Shown one piece after another: positions 1-10,672 of a stretch of 64,000 nt of DNA. The notes under the pieces were generated by a model. It saw only the letters and a list, made by a program, of their open reading frames with translations. It did not search any database and was not told the DNA's origin. Source of the stretch: Podaxis mareebaensis (lineage: Eukaryota; Basidiomycota; Agaricomycetes; Agaricales; Agaricaceae); assembly GCA_018524725.1 (NCBI GenBank), contig JAEUWP010000400.1, positions 62,001-126,000 on the forward strand. The letters run 5' to 3'. The translations under genes were made by a program, and so were the position numbers. Every line of letters begins with the position of its first letter. The stretch's first letter is position 1.

Positions 1-19
1 CGTGTATCATGTTAATTAG

Positions 20-241
20 TTCCCTCGTGAGATTGATACACGTCTGCTGTATGATCTGGATAGGAAGGAAATTATCGCATTCGCGCGGGAGAACCCGGTT
101 GTTCGTCGACACCTTGACTTGCAAGAGCGCAAGGACAAGTTGGAAGAAGTGATGAAACAGTTGAACAGCCTGTCGACGCTACGAGCAGATCCTCAGCCTC
201 AGCCTCGGAGACAACGAGGGCTTTTTGGCGGCATGTTCTGA
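20..241 (+). CDS. 3' end of a gene, possibly a dynamin-like GTPase (GED tail)
   Basis: Only the last exon is present. An intron end (ttaattag) precedes an open frame that starts [18 protein letters not shown] and ends GLFFGG-like (GLFGGMF) before TGA at 239-241. The charged helical stretch with [20 protein letters not shown] resembles the GTPase-effector tail of fungal dynamin/Mx-type proteins, which commonly ends in such a helix. That is a resemblance only; the GTPase domain lies outside the window. The last residues are Gln/Arg/Pro-rich. It is convergent with the SCP2 gene, leaving about 280 bases between stops. Confidence 0.45.
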   Translation, partial: FPREIDTRLLYDLDRKEIIAFARENPVVRRHLDLQERKDKLEEVMKQLNSLSTLRADPQPQPRRQRGLFGGMF

Positions 242-521
242 CCTCTTTTTTTTGGCCGCTCCAACCCCCATACGCATGGTTCTTTATGACCAATTCATGA
301 TTTCGCCTTTTTCAAAATTTGATCTGTAAATGATTTTATGTAGATTTTCGTGGAATGTTGCATGCCCCTCTCTTACAATATATTACACGCCGCTCTAGTC
401 TCTAATAATTCGTACAAAGCGGTTGCACGATGAAGCGAAGAGCAGTGCTGCAATGTGAGGATGCGAACATGGTAAGGTAATTAATATATAAACCCGGAAC
501 GGTGGGTATACGTTGCCTGCA

Positions 522-1081
522 TTAGAGCTTGGCTTTCGCAGTCTTGAGGACGTTGTCGAGCTTGGTTGCAAGCATGATGTTACCCCGTGTCTTGAGTTTA
601 CCCGTCATGAAAGCCTTTTGGCCGTTGAGCTAAGTAGTAAACGGTTAGTCTGGTAAAAAGAAACCGAAACGGAATGGGGATAGTGACGTACTTTGCCGCT
701 GGCGAGGTCAACGAGGACATCATCGGCGAGGATGATTGTGACGTCGGCCTTGGGGGTAGCTTTACCCTTGTATACAGTCCCAGTCTTCTTTGCGTCGATA
801 GTCCAGGTGGCGGTTTGTCCGTCTTTGGTGACTTGAAGCTCGAAGATGCCGTTGGTCTGAAACCGGAATGAACTCAGGGATGTAGTCCCAAACGAGCTAA
901 GGATGTCAACGAACTTTCTTGATTAGATCCTGCCTCTCAGAATCGCTAGTCTTTGCGAAACCAGCTTGAAGGCCGGCGATAAGGTCGGAAGACTGTATAC
1001 AAACGTGTCCGGCGGCCGAAATTAGGAGGTGAAGGGGTGGAGACTGACCTGGAAACCTGGGACTTTGATATCGTCAGACAT
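522..1081 (-). CDS. SCP2 sterol-binding domain protein
   Basis: A small stand-alone sterol carrier protein 2 fold of about 127 residues, expected to bind lipids or acyl-CoA, often in peroxisomes. I read four exons: 1049-1081, 915-992, 692-856 and 522-629. They join in frame to give MSDDIKVPGFQ, then an N-terminal helix, a central beta region with ATWTIDAKKTGTVYKGK and DVTIILADDVLVDLASGK, and the family hallmark KAFMTGKLKTRGNIMLATKL. The length suits a single-domain SCP2. The C-terminus AKAKL ends in a basic-Lys-Leu motif close to a peroxisomal PTS1, so peroxisomal import is plausible. The end of the second exon (GTTCGT as donor) is the least certain junction. Confidence 0.88.
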
Positions 1082-2239
1082 TGCGGTTGCTGGTGGAGGA
1101 GGAGAATGAAGATGTGTGGGATGGGGAAGAGCGAGATTTAACGTGTTGACGAGGCCACTGAATTTGCATATGATTTACCAGTTGTGAGCTCGTGAATGAT
1201 GGACATGTGATCATGATCAAATCCGAACCACAACGCTCCGAACCCACCGAATCAGTTCCCCCGCTTGTTTTGGGGAACCCCAGTCCTCCATAAACATATG
1301 ATATCTTGTTGTAAATATAGCCATCTTGCTCTTCTATAACCGACCTGCACTCAAGGTTCGTTCTTTCGTAGAAATTCTTCATACCTGAGCTACTCATTGC
1401 AGCTATCTCCAAATGAAACCGCTTCTAGCGCAAAACGGGAACCATCATCGCCAGTTTCCTTCTCTTTTTGTCATACAAAGCAATTGTAAGGGTGGGCTGC
1501 TTCCCTCGTTTTTTACTCAAGTCCGGGTGCTGTTATATCGCATGGGAAGGCGACAATTGAAAGGGAAAATTTGGTGTACTGACTTAGCAGATGCGGCTGC
1601 CAGAAAACGTGTGAACCGGTATTCATGGGTCCAAAAACTTATCGTGCCAGCCCATGAATACGTACACCTCGACTCTTCTCCTCACACGTAAATGTGGTTC
1701 TCGTATAATCTGATGTTTGTTTGCTGCAAATTCATCCCCGTCTCCGCTTCAGAATGACCTGTTTGCACGGTGCCGAACATTGTTTGATCCGCTATTACTG
1801 GCAAACTCCTGGCAGTAATCATATTTCGGATCCCACCCCGAGGCAATTCCTTTAAAAATACAGCTCACTGTCATTTGGACATGTCCTCTTTTGATAACCC
1901 CAGTCAGCTAATCTCCCATTCCGGACAGAGCACAAAAACCCGAAGAACAATATCAGCACCTTCACGCCTTGGCCTCCCTCATCCCTAGGACCCTGATCAC
2001 AAGGCTCCTCCCTCCTTTGCACTGCAGAGTAATGAGCCTCAGGGTCACTTTATTAGACTTTCCAGACTTGTGACCGCCTTTCAACATCACCCAGGTACCA
2101 TTTATTCGCTTGTGGGAGTGGTCGGCTTCTCCGCTATGTGTAACAAATGGCTCTTTCTGAACAGATCTAAACTCGGACACGCACCAAAATGATTTATGAA
2201 TGGGAACGTCAGAGTCAGAGAGGCCATGCCCCTTTGCTG
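1082..2239. other. Gene-free stretch upstream of the SCP2 gene
   Basis: About 1.2 kb without a convincing gene. Open frames on both strands are short, have no recognisable domain and lack supporting splice structure. It should hold the promoter of the minus-strand SCP2 gene on its left and upstream sequence of the 2420 gene on its right. Confidence 0.5.
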
Positions 2240-2340
2240 TCGTTCGTTTACATCTCACTCTCGCTCTCTCTTTTTCGCTCCTTCTCCTCTTCTCTCCCCC
2301 TCTCCTCCCTCCTTTCCTCCTTCTTTCCTCCCCCTCCTCC
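2240..2340 (+). promoter_or_regulatory. Long pyrimidine (CT) tract upstream of the 2420 gene
   Basis: Almost uninterrupted C/T sequence for about 100 bases ending 80 bases before the proposed ATG at 2420. CT-rich blocks just upstream of the start are common in fungal promoters and 5' leaders. The role here is inferred from position only. Confidence 0.4.
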
Positions 2341-2419
2341 CCGAATTCGCTCTAGGTCGACGAAGAATGCGCTGTCAATTCTCGCAAGAACATCCGAATG
2401 AATCTTGCTTTTGTTCCGC

Positions 2420-3486
2420 ATGTCATCTCTCCTCAGAGCTCTTTCCAAGGCGACAAGACGGAAAGATTGTCCTACCTGTCCTACCCGCCGCTGGAGGTAC
2501 ATCCATCAATACGCTCGAATTCCTACAGCTTTGGTCTCATTTGGTATCCCACTCATCATAGACACCCCACCTCTCCGTGCAGACCCACACCCAGGTGTTC
2601 CTCAAGCCAGTACGCAGGTCTCAGCACCCGCATCAACACCCTTCCGCCTCCCAACGCCACTTACGCCGGACCAGCTCGCCCAAACTTCCTGTACGTATTC
2701 CCTAGACACTAGCGAGCATTCCGGCGCCTGATCTGTCCTTCGGTTGACACAACCCTCTTATTGTCTTTGTACTAGCTTCCCAGCCGATGCCTGCAATCCC
2801 GACAGAACGCGCCGGCCACGGACACCGTCCTCGTGCTCGGTCTAACGCACGTACCATAAGCTCTGGAACTTCTGCGCGGCTCAGAAGCGTTAATATCCCC
2901 ACAGGTGAATTGCCCAAGCCATTCCGTCATTGACTAGCTTGCTTTATTCCTAACGATGTTTATCATCCATACAGACACTAATACCCTTCCAGAAATACCC
3001 AATCCGAGTTCTAGTTCTTCTACATCGAATTTGCGTCCCCGTTCTCGTTCGCAGTCCTACCTCACTACAACTACTGCGGTCTCCAACCCCTACCCTATGC
3101 CAATCGACCCTCCATACCCCAAGTCATCCTTAGATAATCGCACAAAAGCACCCGCACCCACGCCCACACCCACACCTGCATCTTCATCTTCATCACCCTC
3201 GACCTCGGCTTCGACACTGACAAGTACACCTTCCGCCCCTACACCACCACTAAAATTCTGTCCGCCATTTGTCGCGTGCGACAGAATCGCCATCCCAGCT
3301 GACAGTGACGCAGCAAAAGAGGGCGTGACAATGATACCCTGGAGCGTCCGTCGTCGAAAACAGAAGTATCGCTCTGGTTTTGACACTGGTACAGGTCAAG
3401 GCAAGGGCAAGACGATGTTTAGATATTATGGTCCTGATAATGATCCCGGCAGCGACTCGAGCGCCGGTGCCAACAAAAAGCGGTAA
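2420..3486 (+). CDS. Unknown Ser/Pro-rich protein with a possible mitochondrial presequence
   Basis: I do not recognise this gene. Three exons, 2420-2690, 2776-2904 and 2975-3486, join in frame with standard introns and give 303 residues. The N-terminus MSSLLRALSKATRRK is rich in Arg, Lys, Ser and Leu with no acidic residue, which fits a mitochondrial targeting peptide or a basic region. The middle is low-complexity Ser, Thr and Pro, including a TPTPTP run. The C-terminal 85 residues look more constrained: a CPPFVACDR segment, then IPWSVRRRKQKYRSGFDTG and TMFRYYGPDNDPG, ending in a basic AGANKKR. The continuous frame over two introns supports a real gene. Confidence 0.62.
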
Positions 3487-4135
3487 ACGCCCCCACCCCC
3501 TGCCTGCATTTATACTTGCACTTGTAACTCTGGCAATTGTACATAGATTTGAGCTATGCCATAGATCATGCCTCTGTATGTGTATATAATTCTTAATGTT
3601 TGTACTGTAGAAAATGAAGGATTCGGAACCTTGGTTGTTTGACAGGGAACCGAGAGAGGGATACAAAAATAGCTTGGCGCCGAAGCGATAGGAAGGTTCT
3701 ACGGGCGACTCCACGTGTGAAGCAGCAGGCAGGCTCAACAAGAATAAATAAACAGGGATCACAACTCAGGCTCAGCAATGAAACCGGAGATGTATGTCTA
3801 TGCGAGTGGCGGCTAAGCGCTGCAACGTGCGTTGGAAAAGGAGCGAGCACAACGGAGAAAGTGCAGTCCAAGGTTCTCTCTCAGACCGGCGCAGCAGATG
3901 ACAAAAAGCAAACGAGGCCCCAGCAAGGCCGTTAATTTTTAATTGAGCAGTGCATTCGTCTCGAGCAGGAAGTGTGGCCCAATAAGGCAAGCGGACGTCA
4001 CACAGCCAGGCACTTTAACTCCTGACAAACAGCCCAGACATTCCCCCAACCCTCCGTTCTCCCCATCACCGCCGCCCAGCAACGACCCCACCTCGTCCGC
4101 GCCACTCCCCGCCACCACTTTCACGACACCGACGC
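3487..4135. other. Intergenic stretch between the 2420 gene and MAF1
   Basis: About 650 bases. Open frames on both strands are short and unsupported. The C-rich 3' part (about 4015-4110) directly precedes the MAF1 start and probably holds its promoter and leader. Confidence 0.5.
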
Positions 4136-5209
4136 ATGAAATACATCGAGAACCCTGCGCTCGCCCGTCTCGCGCAGTCCCTCACCCATGAGGGCCCCGA
4201 GTGCTCCGTCCATACTCGCATGGAAGCATACAGCTGCAAGAACATCAAGCGCGACAAGAAGCTCTTTAAAACGCTAGAATCCGCGTACAAGGACGAAGTC
4301 TCACACTCTCCACCCCTCCCATCCTGGCTTGCGCTTGACCAAGAAGCCGAAATGACGCCCTTCGGGCCAATCGACAAACAGGCCTCGCGCAAGACCTTCT
4401 ACCTCCTCATAGCCACTCTTAACATTGCTTTTCCCGATTACGAGTTTTCTGATGTCCGGCCCTCCCATTTTGTTAAGGAGAAAAATGGTGCAAGCGTGCT
4501 CAACGCGCTCAGCAACACTTTTGTGTCACCTCAACGTGCAGGACTAGCTGCACCCAGATCCTACTCGTCTTACCCCCCTTCCTCACCAGACATCTTCCCT
4601 CCTCCCTCAACTTCTCCTTATAACCAAGTTCTATCCAGTCCTCTCAGTCCTCCACCAATAGTATCAGGCACCCATCCAGTTCTCTTTCGCCTCATTGATC
4701 AAGTCATCGGCCTCTCTGAGTGCGAGGTCTTCTCCTATACTCCAGATATTGAAGCCGATCCACACGCCAACGACTTCTCTGACGATGAAGAAGACACTCC
4801 TTCGGTCGCCGATGAAGGGTCTTCATCCGACGATGATGCCACCTTCCAATTTGATGATTATGATATTGACGAGCACAGACCTCGCCATGACGCCCGAGCC
4901 TCTACAACGACGTCAAGGGCTGCTCTGGATCCCACTTTCCCGGAAGAGGTGCCCTCACCGATATACAATGCCCGAGGAAGACGTCGCGGAGCGTTGCTCT
5001 GGTCATCCCATTGGTTCTTCCTGAACCGGAAGTTGAGACGAATACTCTACATCTCGGTTTGGGCGCGTTCCAGGGGAGTGGGACGCTCTTCGTATGATGA
5101 CGTATACGAAACTGAGCCTCTGTCGAGCTCTCTCTCAGAGAGGTTCAAGGCTTGGAGTGGCGGTGCTGGTGCTGGCGCCCGAGCTATGGGATTGACAACT
5201 GTAGCTTGA
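4136..5209 (+). CDS. MAF1: Maf1, repressor of RNA polymerase III
   Basis: Maf1 binds RNA polymerase III and its initiation factor and shuts down tRNA and 5S transcription when TORC1 signalling falls or stress occurs. One uninterrupted exon encodes 357 residues. The N-terminal signature MKYIENPALARLAQSL and RMEAYSCKNIKRDKKLFK is the Maf1 A box. Box B is visible as FYLLIATLNIAFPDYEFSDV, and box C as GALLWSSHWFFLNRKLRR near residue 290. Between A and B/C lie a Ser/Pro-rich linker and an acidic stretch (FSDDEEDTPSV, SSSDDDATFQFDDYD), normal for fungal Maf1 and a likely phosphorylated, regulated region. The ATG at 4136 begins the conserved box A directly, so the start is secure. Confidence 0.95.
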   Translation: MKYIENPALARLAQSLTHEGPECSVHTRMEAYSCKNIKRDKKLFKTLESAYKDEVSHSPPLPSWLALDQEAEMTPFGPIDKQASRKTFYLLIATLNIAFPDYEFSDVRPSHFVKEKNGASVLNALSNTFVSPQRAGLAAPRSYSSYPPSSPDIFPPPSTSPYNQVLSSPLSPPPIVSGTHPVLFRLIDQVIGLSECEVFSYTPDIEADPHANDFSDDEEDTPSVADEGSSSDDDATFQFDDYDIDEHRPRHDARASTTTSRAALDPTFPEEVPSPIYNARGRRRGALLWSSHWFFLNRKLRRILYISVWARSRGVGRSSYDDVYETEPLSSSLSERFKAWSGGAGAGARAMGLTTVA

Positions 5210-7582
5210 GTGTGAGTATGCCCCACATTGCATGTCCCAGTACAATTGTTTGAACATACCCGCTAGATATGATACCTGTTTTTCTGTTTTGATGGAAATG
5301 CTGACATTACCGGCGAATGTCTCTTGTCTGTACAGTAGCGGTTGTATAACATTCCCCTGCTTGATTCTTTACGATTCCTTAAAGTCTGAACCCCTGGACT
5401 GGTTGCTTACCTTCACCGCCTTTCAACGGTGGTTTGCATTTCTTTCTTATGCCTCTCCCAATACATCGGTCTTTCTCCAAATCGATTTCCAGACCACGCG
5501 AATAACTTCGGTCGTTACGGCTAAATCGGAACCGTTGTCACGAGCCTAAGACCTGAAGGAGGACGTCATCGAAAGGTCTATCAATCAAGTGGTAATACGC
5601 ACCTGATAAGTCGAGGCATGCAACCTACACGCGCAAGAAGGGTGGTTGAGGTGTTGTTCTTCCATCGATAAAGACCGGAAGATGGAAGTGAGAAGACAAG
5701 GAAGTGCCCTGCAGAGCTGTGACTCTGCCACGCATGTAACATTGGCGCTCCTATACAATTCAAGTGTACATGACTCATGAAAACAAGCGCGTCAGTATGT
5801 TCCTGGGTAGCAGTACGTCAGAGCCCCATTATGCAATGATTTGCTGTGGTTCAGGCCATTCATGGAGGGATAGTGCCTTCTTGCGGTGACCAATGTTGAT
5901 GAGGGCGGTGAGGAACGAGGAGCATGGTTGAAAGATTTTGACCTCGTTAGATTTCTGGTCGTTATATCGATGATGGATTTCGGGAAATTTGTGATCACGT
6001 GCGGACATAGATATCATTACTTCAAAGGGACTACAGTTTTTTTTTCCAATTTATTGTCTTTTAGTGCTCTATGTAAGACCTTCGGGCCCTTGTGCTCTAA
6101 TATACATTCCATCTAATTTTCTTGGAAGAGTCCGCAAACATGGAGAACTAGTGGCCGGGTGACCTAGGCTATGGTATCGAGCCTACGTGACTACGATCGC
6201 TATGGATTTGTATACTAGTCAGAATGTGGTGTATCTACGTTTGGCCGAGAACGAACATGCTACAGGGAAAGGATTGCCCGAGACTAATAAATGAACGAAT
6301 GAGAGAAAAGGAAGCGCTACTCTACAGTTGAAGTTCAAGGGTTTTTCGTCTTTCTTGTTCCCGCTACCCTCCTCGTTTCTTTCCTGTTCGCTTTCTCCCT
6401 TTCCATCGCCTTCTCTTTCCTTTTTCTTTCCATAATACGTCTCCTCCTCCAGTTTCCGCCATTTGTCTTCAGATCTTTTTGCAAGGGATTACAGTAACAG
6501 TCGTGAGTTATTCTGAGTGCTAAGCGCTGAACAGCGAGCGCTTGAGCATTGCTCTGATGCCCAAAGTAGACTGCGTGCGTATGCGAGGGTTATGCAAACG
6601 TGGCACAAGAGTCCCACCGAGGCCCAACCAATGCTTAGACGTAGGGAATTTCCCTCACGGACCTCTTTCTCCGATTCTGCCTTTGACCGCGTCTTTGCGT
6701 TTTGATCATGAGGCCTCAGCGCTCTCCGTCTATCTCTCCTGCCATTGCCATGAGTCACCGGCATCGACGCTCTATCGTTGTCGTCAAATAAACCTGTAAT
6801 AGGTTCCAAGTTCCAGGTTCCAACTGGCATCATTCCAGGATGCCACTTTGCTGTCTTTAGTACCACCTGCCTAGACTATATCTCGATGCTCTATGCAGGT
6901 AACTTCCGATGGCGACACAAGCTGCGATGAACTGCACGCCGTCAGCTAGCCAGGGCTCCACACTCGGTGCTTAAGAAAACGTGAGCTTTTGCACCGCTTC
7001 ATAGAATAGCATGGCTTGCTCGGATTCAAGCCAAACGCCTAGCTCCGGGATTTATCCAAAGGTAGTTCCAATCTTCTGAACCGTCCCGCGTCACCAACAC
7101 CAGCTGACACCATGGAAGCGCAGGTTGGTTGTTGCTAGCTATCACGTGGATCCACCTCGAACCCTCCTTCCCAACCGTTCCCTTCCAAGCCTGGTTATGG
7201 CCTTACCGTAAATGATACTCGCGGGGAATATCCGATCTCAAGTCTATCTACGAAGCCTCGTTCTTGATGTTGTTGCAGCCCAAGCGGACCGTTCGGGCCT
7301 TGCTGGCATTGGATTCTCCGTCAACTATCATCACATAGGCTTTCTAGATTTTGGCCGTTGTTGATCCTATGAGTTTCTCTGTGCAGGTTGCCCGCGAGAA
7401 GCCCGTCAACGAGCTTATGCCACGTTAGTTTCTGCGTTCACTTATGTTCTCTGGAAGCTTCTCGCTGCCTTGGATGACCTGCACGAACAGCATGCGGTCC
7501 GCCCGGTGCTTCTCTGCCCTTATGGTGATACTCCACACTACGGCTGCATTCTCTTTTTCAAGGAAATAGCGCGTCGAACGCG
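5210..7582. other. Gene-free region of about 2.4 kb
   Basis: No open frame here shows a domain, a credible splice structure or a composition like the neighbouring genes. A CT-rich block at about 6345-6440 looks like promoter or leader sequence, but I find no convincing coding region directly after it. A non-coding transcript or a decayed gene cannot be excluded. Confidence 0.45.
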
Positions 7583-7590
7583 TATAAAAG
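7583..7590 (+). promoter_or_regulatory. TATA box of the pectate lyase gene
   Basis: TATAAAAG lies about 66 bases before the proposed ATG at 7656, a usual spacing for a strongly regulated fungal gene. Confidence 0.6.
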
Positions 7591-7655
7591 AGCTGCATTT
7601 GCCTCCAAAATGTTCGAGCTTCCCTCCTGGCAAGAAAGACTCACCTCCACACACA

Positions 7656-9019
7656 ATGTTCTCCTCCAAGTTCTTCTCCTTGGTCCTTTTGGGCTCCCTC
7701 GTCGCTGCCAACCCGTAGGCCCATCCTATTCATTAACTCTTCATATCACTGGCTAACGCATCTCGTATAGCTTGGAGCGCCGCACGGCTACGAACGTTTT
7801 CCCCAAGCCACCTACAACTTCCTCCCTTAGCTCGCCTATCAGAGTCAAGGCTGGATCCACTTTCACCCCCCCTCAGGAGTACACTCGCTACGACCGTGGC
7901 TCTGGTGGCTGCAATGGCCAAGCGGAGGGTGGTGATTCTGACGCCGTTTTCTTGCTCGAGGAAGGCGCGACTCTCAGCCGCGTTGTAATTGGCGCCAACC
8001 AGTCCGAGGGTGTCCACTGTCTTGGTGGGTTTAGGTTGTACAAGGAACGATGCATTTCCATGCTGATAACGCTCATTTTGTCTATAGGTTCTTGCACTTT
8101 GGACCATGTCTTCTTCGAGGTGAGTGATCTCGGTCTGGTTTAGTCTTCATGCGTTGATCCAGTTTGTGGTCAGGATGTCTGTGAAGATGCTATTACTATC
8201 AAACAGAGCAGTGGTACTTCTCGCATCAATTACGGAGGTGTAAGTCCGTTCAACTTTATTATGAAGATTGTCATTTGTTGATTACATCCCTCAGGCCAAG
8301 GTACAGTTGTCTCCATATTAAGTATCATTTCTTTTAAATCCCTGCGCAGCACGCCAGCGACAAAGTTGTTCAACACAACGGCGGTGGAAAGGTTCGTTCC
8401 TATTGTGCTTGAGGCAGTCATTTCCATGCTGACAAACAAGTGCACAGGTCATCATCAATTCAGTGGGTTATAATTACTATCTATTGGTATCCCAAGCACT
8501 GACCCTGCTCAAGTTCTACGTTGAAGATTTCGGCAAGCTTTACCGTAGTGTGAGTAAATATATCGGCATTCGCGGGTTCCCTGCTCAATCTCCGCCATTC
8601 TCTAGTGCGGAAACTGCGGAACTCAATACAAGCGTGATGTCGAGATCAACGACGTCTGGGCTGTGGACGGTGACGTTCTTGTCGGAATCAACTCGTAAGC
8701 CTACCGTGTTGCGCATTCAATCTATGCATCGACTGACATTCAAACACAGGAACTACGGAGAGTAGGTCGAAATTTGATCATCAGCAGCACGAGACTCATC
8801 GTCTTTCAATAGCACTGCTAAGATCAGGACCACCAGGGCTCAGGACGTCGACACCATCTGCCAGCGATACAACGGCAACGACGACGGTGATGAGCCAAGT
8901 GAAGTTGGTAGTGGGCCTGACAGCCAGGTATGTTGTTCATGGATCTAGTATATTTGATGGTATTCTTACTTGAAATTCTACAGTACTGTCTCTACAGCAC
9001 CTCAGACATCTCTTCCTAG
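7656..9019 (+). CDS. Secreted pectate lyase, polysaccharide lyase family 3
   Basis: Cleaves de-esterified pectin by beta-elimination outside the cell, in plant wall breakdown. Twelve exons join in frame to give 253 residues: 7656-7714, 7771-8024, 8088-8119, 8174-8239, 8295-8300, 8350-8391, 8448-8462, 8514-8549, 8606-8694, 8750-8761, 8813-8927, 8984-9019. Residues 1-18 are a signal peptide (MFSSKFFSLVLLGSLVAA). PL3 hallmarks follow: CNGQAEGGDSDAVFLLEEGA, DHVFFEDVCEDAITIKQSSG, the HASDKVVQHNGGGK loop and FYVEDFGKLYRSCGNCGTQY. The right-handed beta-helix core and paired cysteines are complete. The sixth and seventh introns flank a 15-base exon, and one exon has only 6 bases. AATAAA at 9061 is a likely polyadenylation signal. 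Confidence 0.94.
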
Positions 9020-10672
9020 ATTTTTATTGGTTATTGAGGAACTGGCCTTGTATTCGTATTAATAAAATCAAAAAAATGTTGTCTATCAAACGCGCATATG
9101 GAGTATCAAGGAAGGTGGGGAAGATGTATACTGTTTAAACCCCCTGCCAGTAAATCAAGAGTCTGAAGCCATTGGCCATAGCACTAGAGAATGTCGGCCC
9201 TTCCACGGTTCCGTTGGACAAGATTGTGCGAGGGCGGGGGGCATTTCTGGCGTGTTCATATGACCACTCAAACTCTCCTACGAAAAACTCAGGGTGCCGC
9301 CGCTCAGGTAACTGGTAGGTATTACAGTCGGCCCTGTCATAACCCATAGCACTTTGTCCCGTGTTCGGGCTATGAGTACGACGGAGTATGGGTTGTGAGA
9401 GAGAGCTAAGGTACGAAAAAGCCGACATTATCCCCGGGTCGAGTTATAGGTTGTGACAGAGTTGATTTCACACCCAACCGTTCTCATTATTCACTGACAG
9501 TGAACCTTTTCATGAGTTCCTTTCACGGACGAACGTGCAGTCCCTGATAATGACTAGGGTGTTGAGTTCTTCTTTTTCGAACGACTGAGTTAACGATCAG
9601 CCGTGTGGCCATAGCCCATCCCTGCAGAGTTTCGGGGCAGCAAATTGGTTATTGCCATACACTAAACCAACCAGGGGCTGTGACTCTCGCGTCAGGGGTT
9701 GCTGGAAACTTCTGACCCTCGATTCGACGCATCCTAAACCTTTTTAGGTCACTTCGATAGCGGTCTGTCGCGTCTAGTGCACAGATATCCCGTTGCACGG
9801 CTCAGTCATGCTGCGGATATCCTCATTAAATATCATTAAATATCATTATTGTTTCGAAGGCTATACCTTATGCATTATGTATTATGACGAACGTCAACTC
9901 CCACTTAATGGCATCATTGCATCACATTTCATTACCGCCTCCCGCTCGTGGGGTGTATCAGTACCATATTAGCCTGGTGCTTTAGTAAGTGCCTCCAGCG
10001 GTTGATCAGCGCCAGCGGATTTTTGATACATATGGGAAACTGACCACGTGTAACTCCAGTCAGCTTTAGTCACGGCGCCCAGTCTATCCTCTCCCATTTC
10101 AAGCGACGAACGTGGATTTCGTCCAGTCAGCGTTCCGAGCCGGCAGTTAAACGGTTAAGTTCCCCTCCTCTGTCCAGAAGAATTGATCCTCTCTCGGCAA
10201 GCTGATAGTCATCAACACCACTGGCCACCACTGGGCGTCGCGTGATTTACGAATCCCTTCCGGTCTCCACGAGTTTAACGCTTCGACTCCAACTCAGTTA
10301 ATCCAGTGTCCACAAGCGTCCGCGGCCGGTATTACGCCGGAAGCAACCAAGATGCGAAGGATGTTCACGAGCCTCCATGAACTATTCTACTTACTTTGAC
10401 ATACCGGTGAGATTGTTCTGTAAATTTCACAAGAAGGCTTCTGGTACTTTCTCTACCGGGTTACGATTAGAAGTCGAGGGACAGTGATCGGGCCTACACG
10501 AAGTCCAAAAATACCTTTAACATCGGACATAGCTTTCCCCGTCCAGAAATAACACTTCCGTCCTCCAAGAAGATGTCATTGTGTGTGACTATTGAACCCA
10601 AAGGCGCTGAAGACTAAGGCTAAATATGAACCTTTTGCCTGCTGCAATGGTGACTGTCGCTAGCCAATCCCA
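9020..10672. other. Gene-free region between pectate lyase and CorA-like gene
   Basis: About 1.6 kb with no supported gene. It contains a short AT-rich direct repeat near 9825-9850 in which a 10-base unit (attaaatatc) occurs twice and partly a third time. A 97-residue open frame on the minus strand at 9135-9428 has no recognisable feature. Confidence 0.45.

Noticed and set aside
3250..3762. A 170-residue minus-strand open frame
   Set aside because: Overlaps the last exon of the 2420 gene in antisense, has no start context or domain, and ends inside the intergenic region.
6489..6866. Overlapping open frames on both strands at 6.5-6.9 kb
   Set aside because: They overlap each other without any domain; none has a splice partner.
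9135..9428. A 97-residue minus-strand open frame in a gene-poor gap
   Set aside because: No homologous motif, no exon partner and no promoter-like sequence; may be chance.
9825..9850. Short AT-rich direct repeat taken as a mobile-element end
   Set aside because: Only about 2.5 units of 10 bases, no inverted repeats and no open frame beside it.
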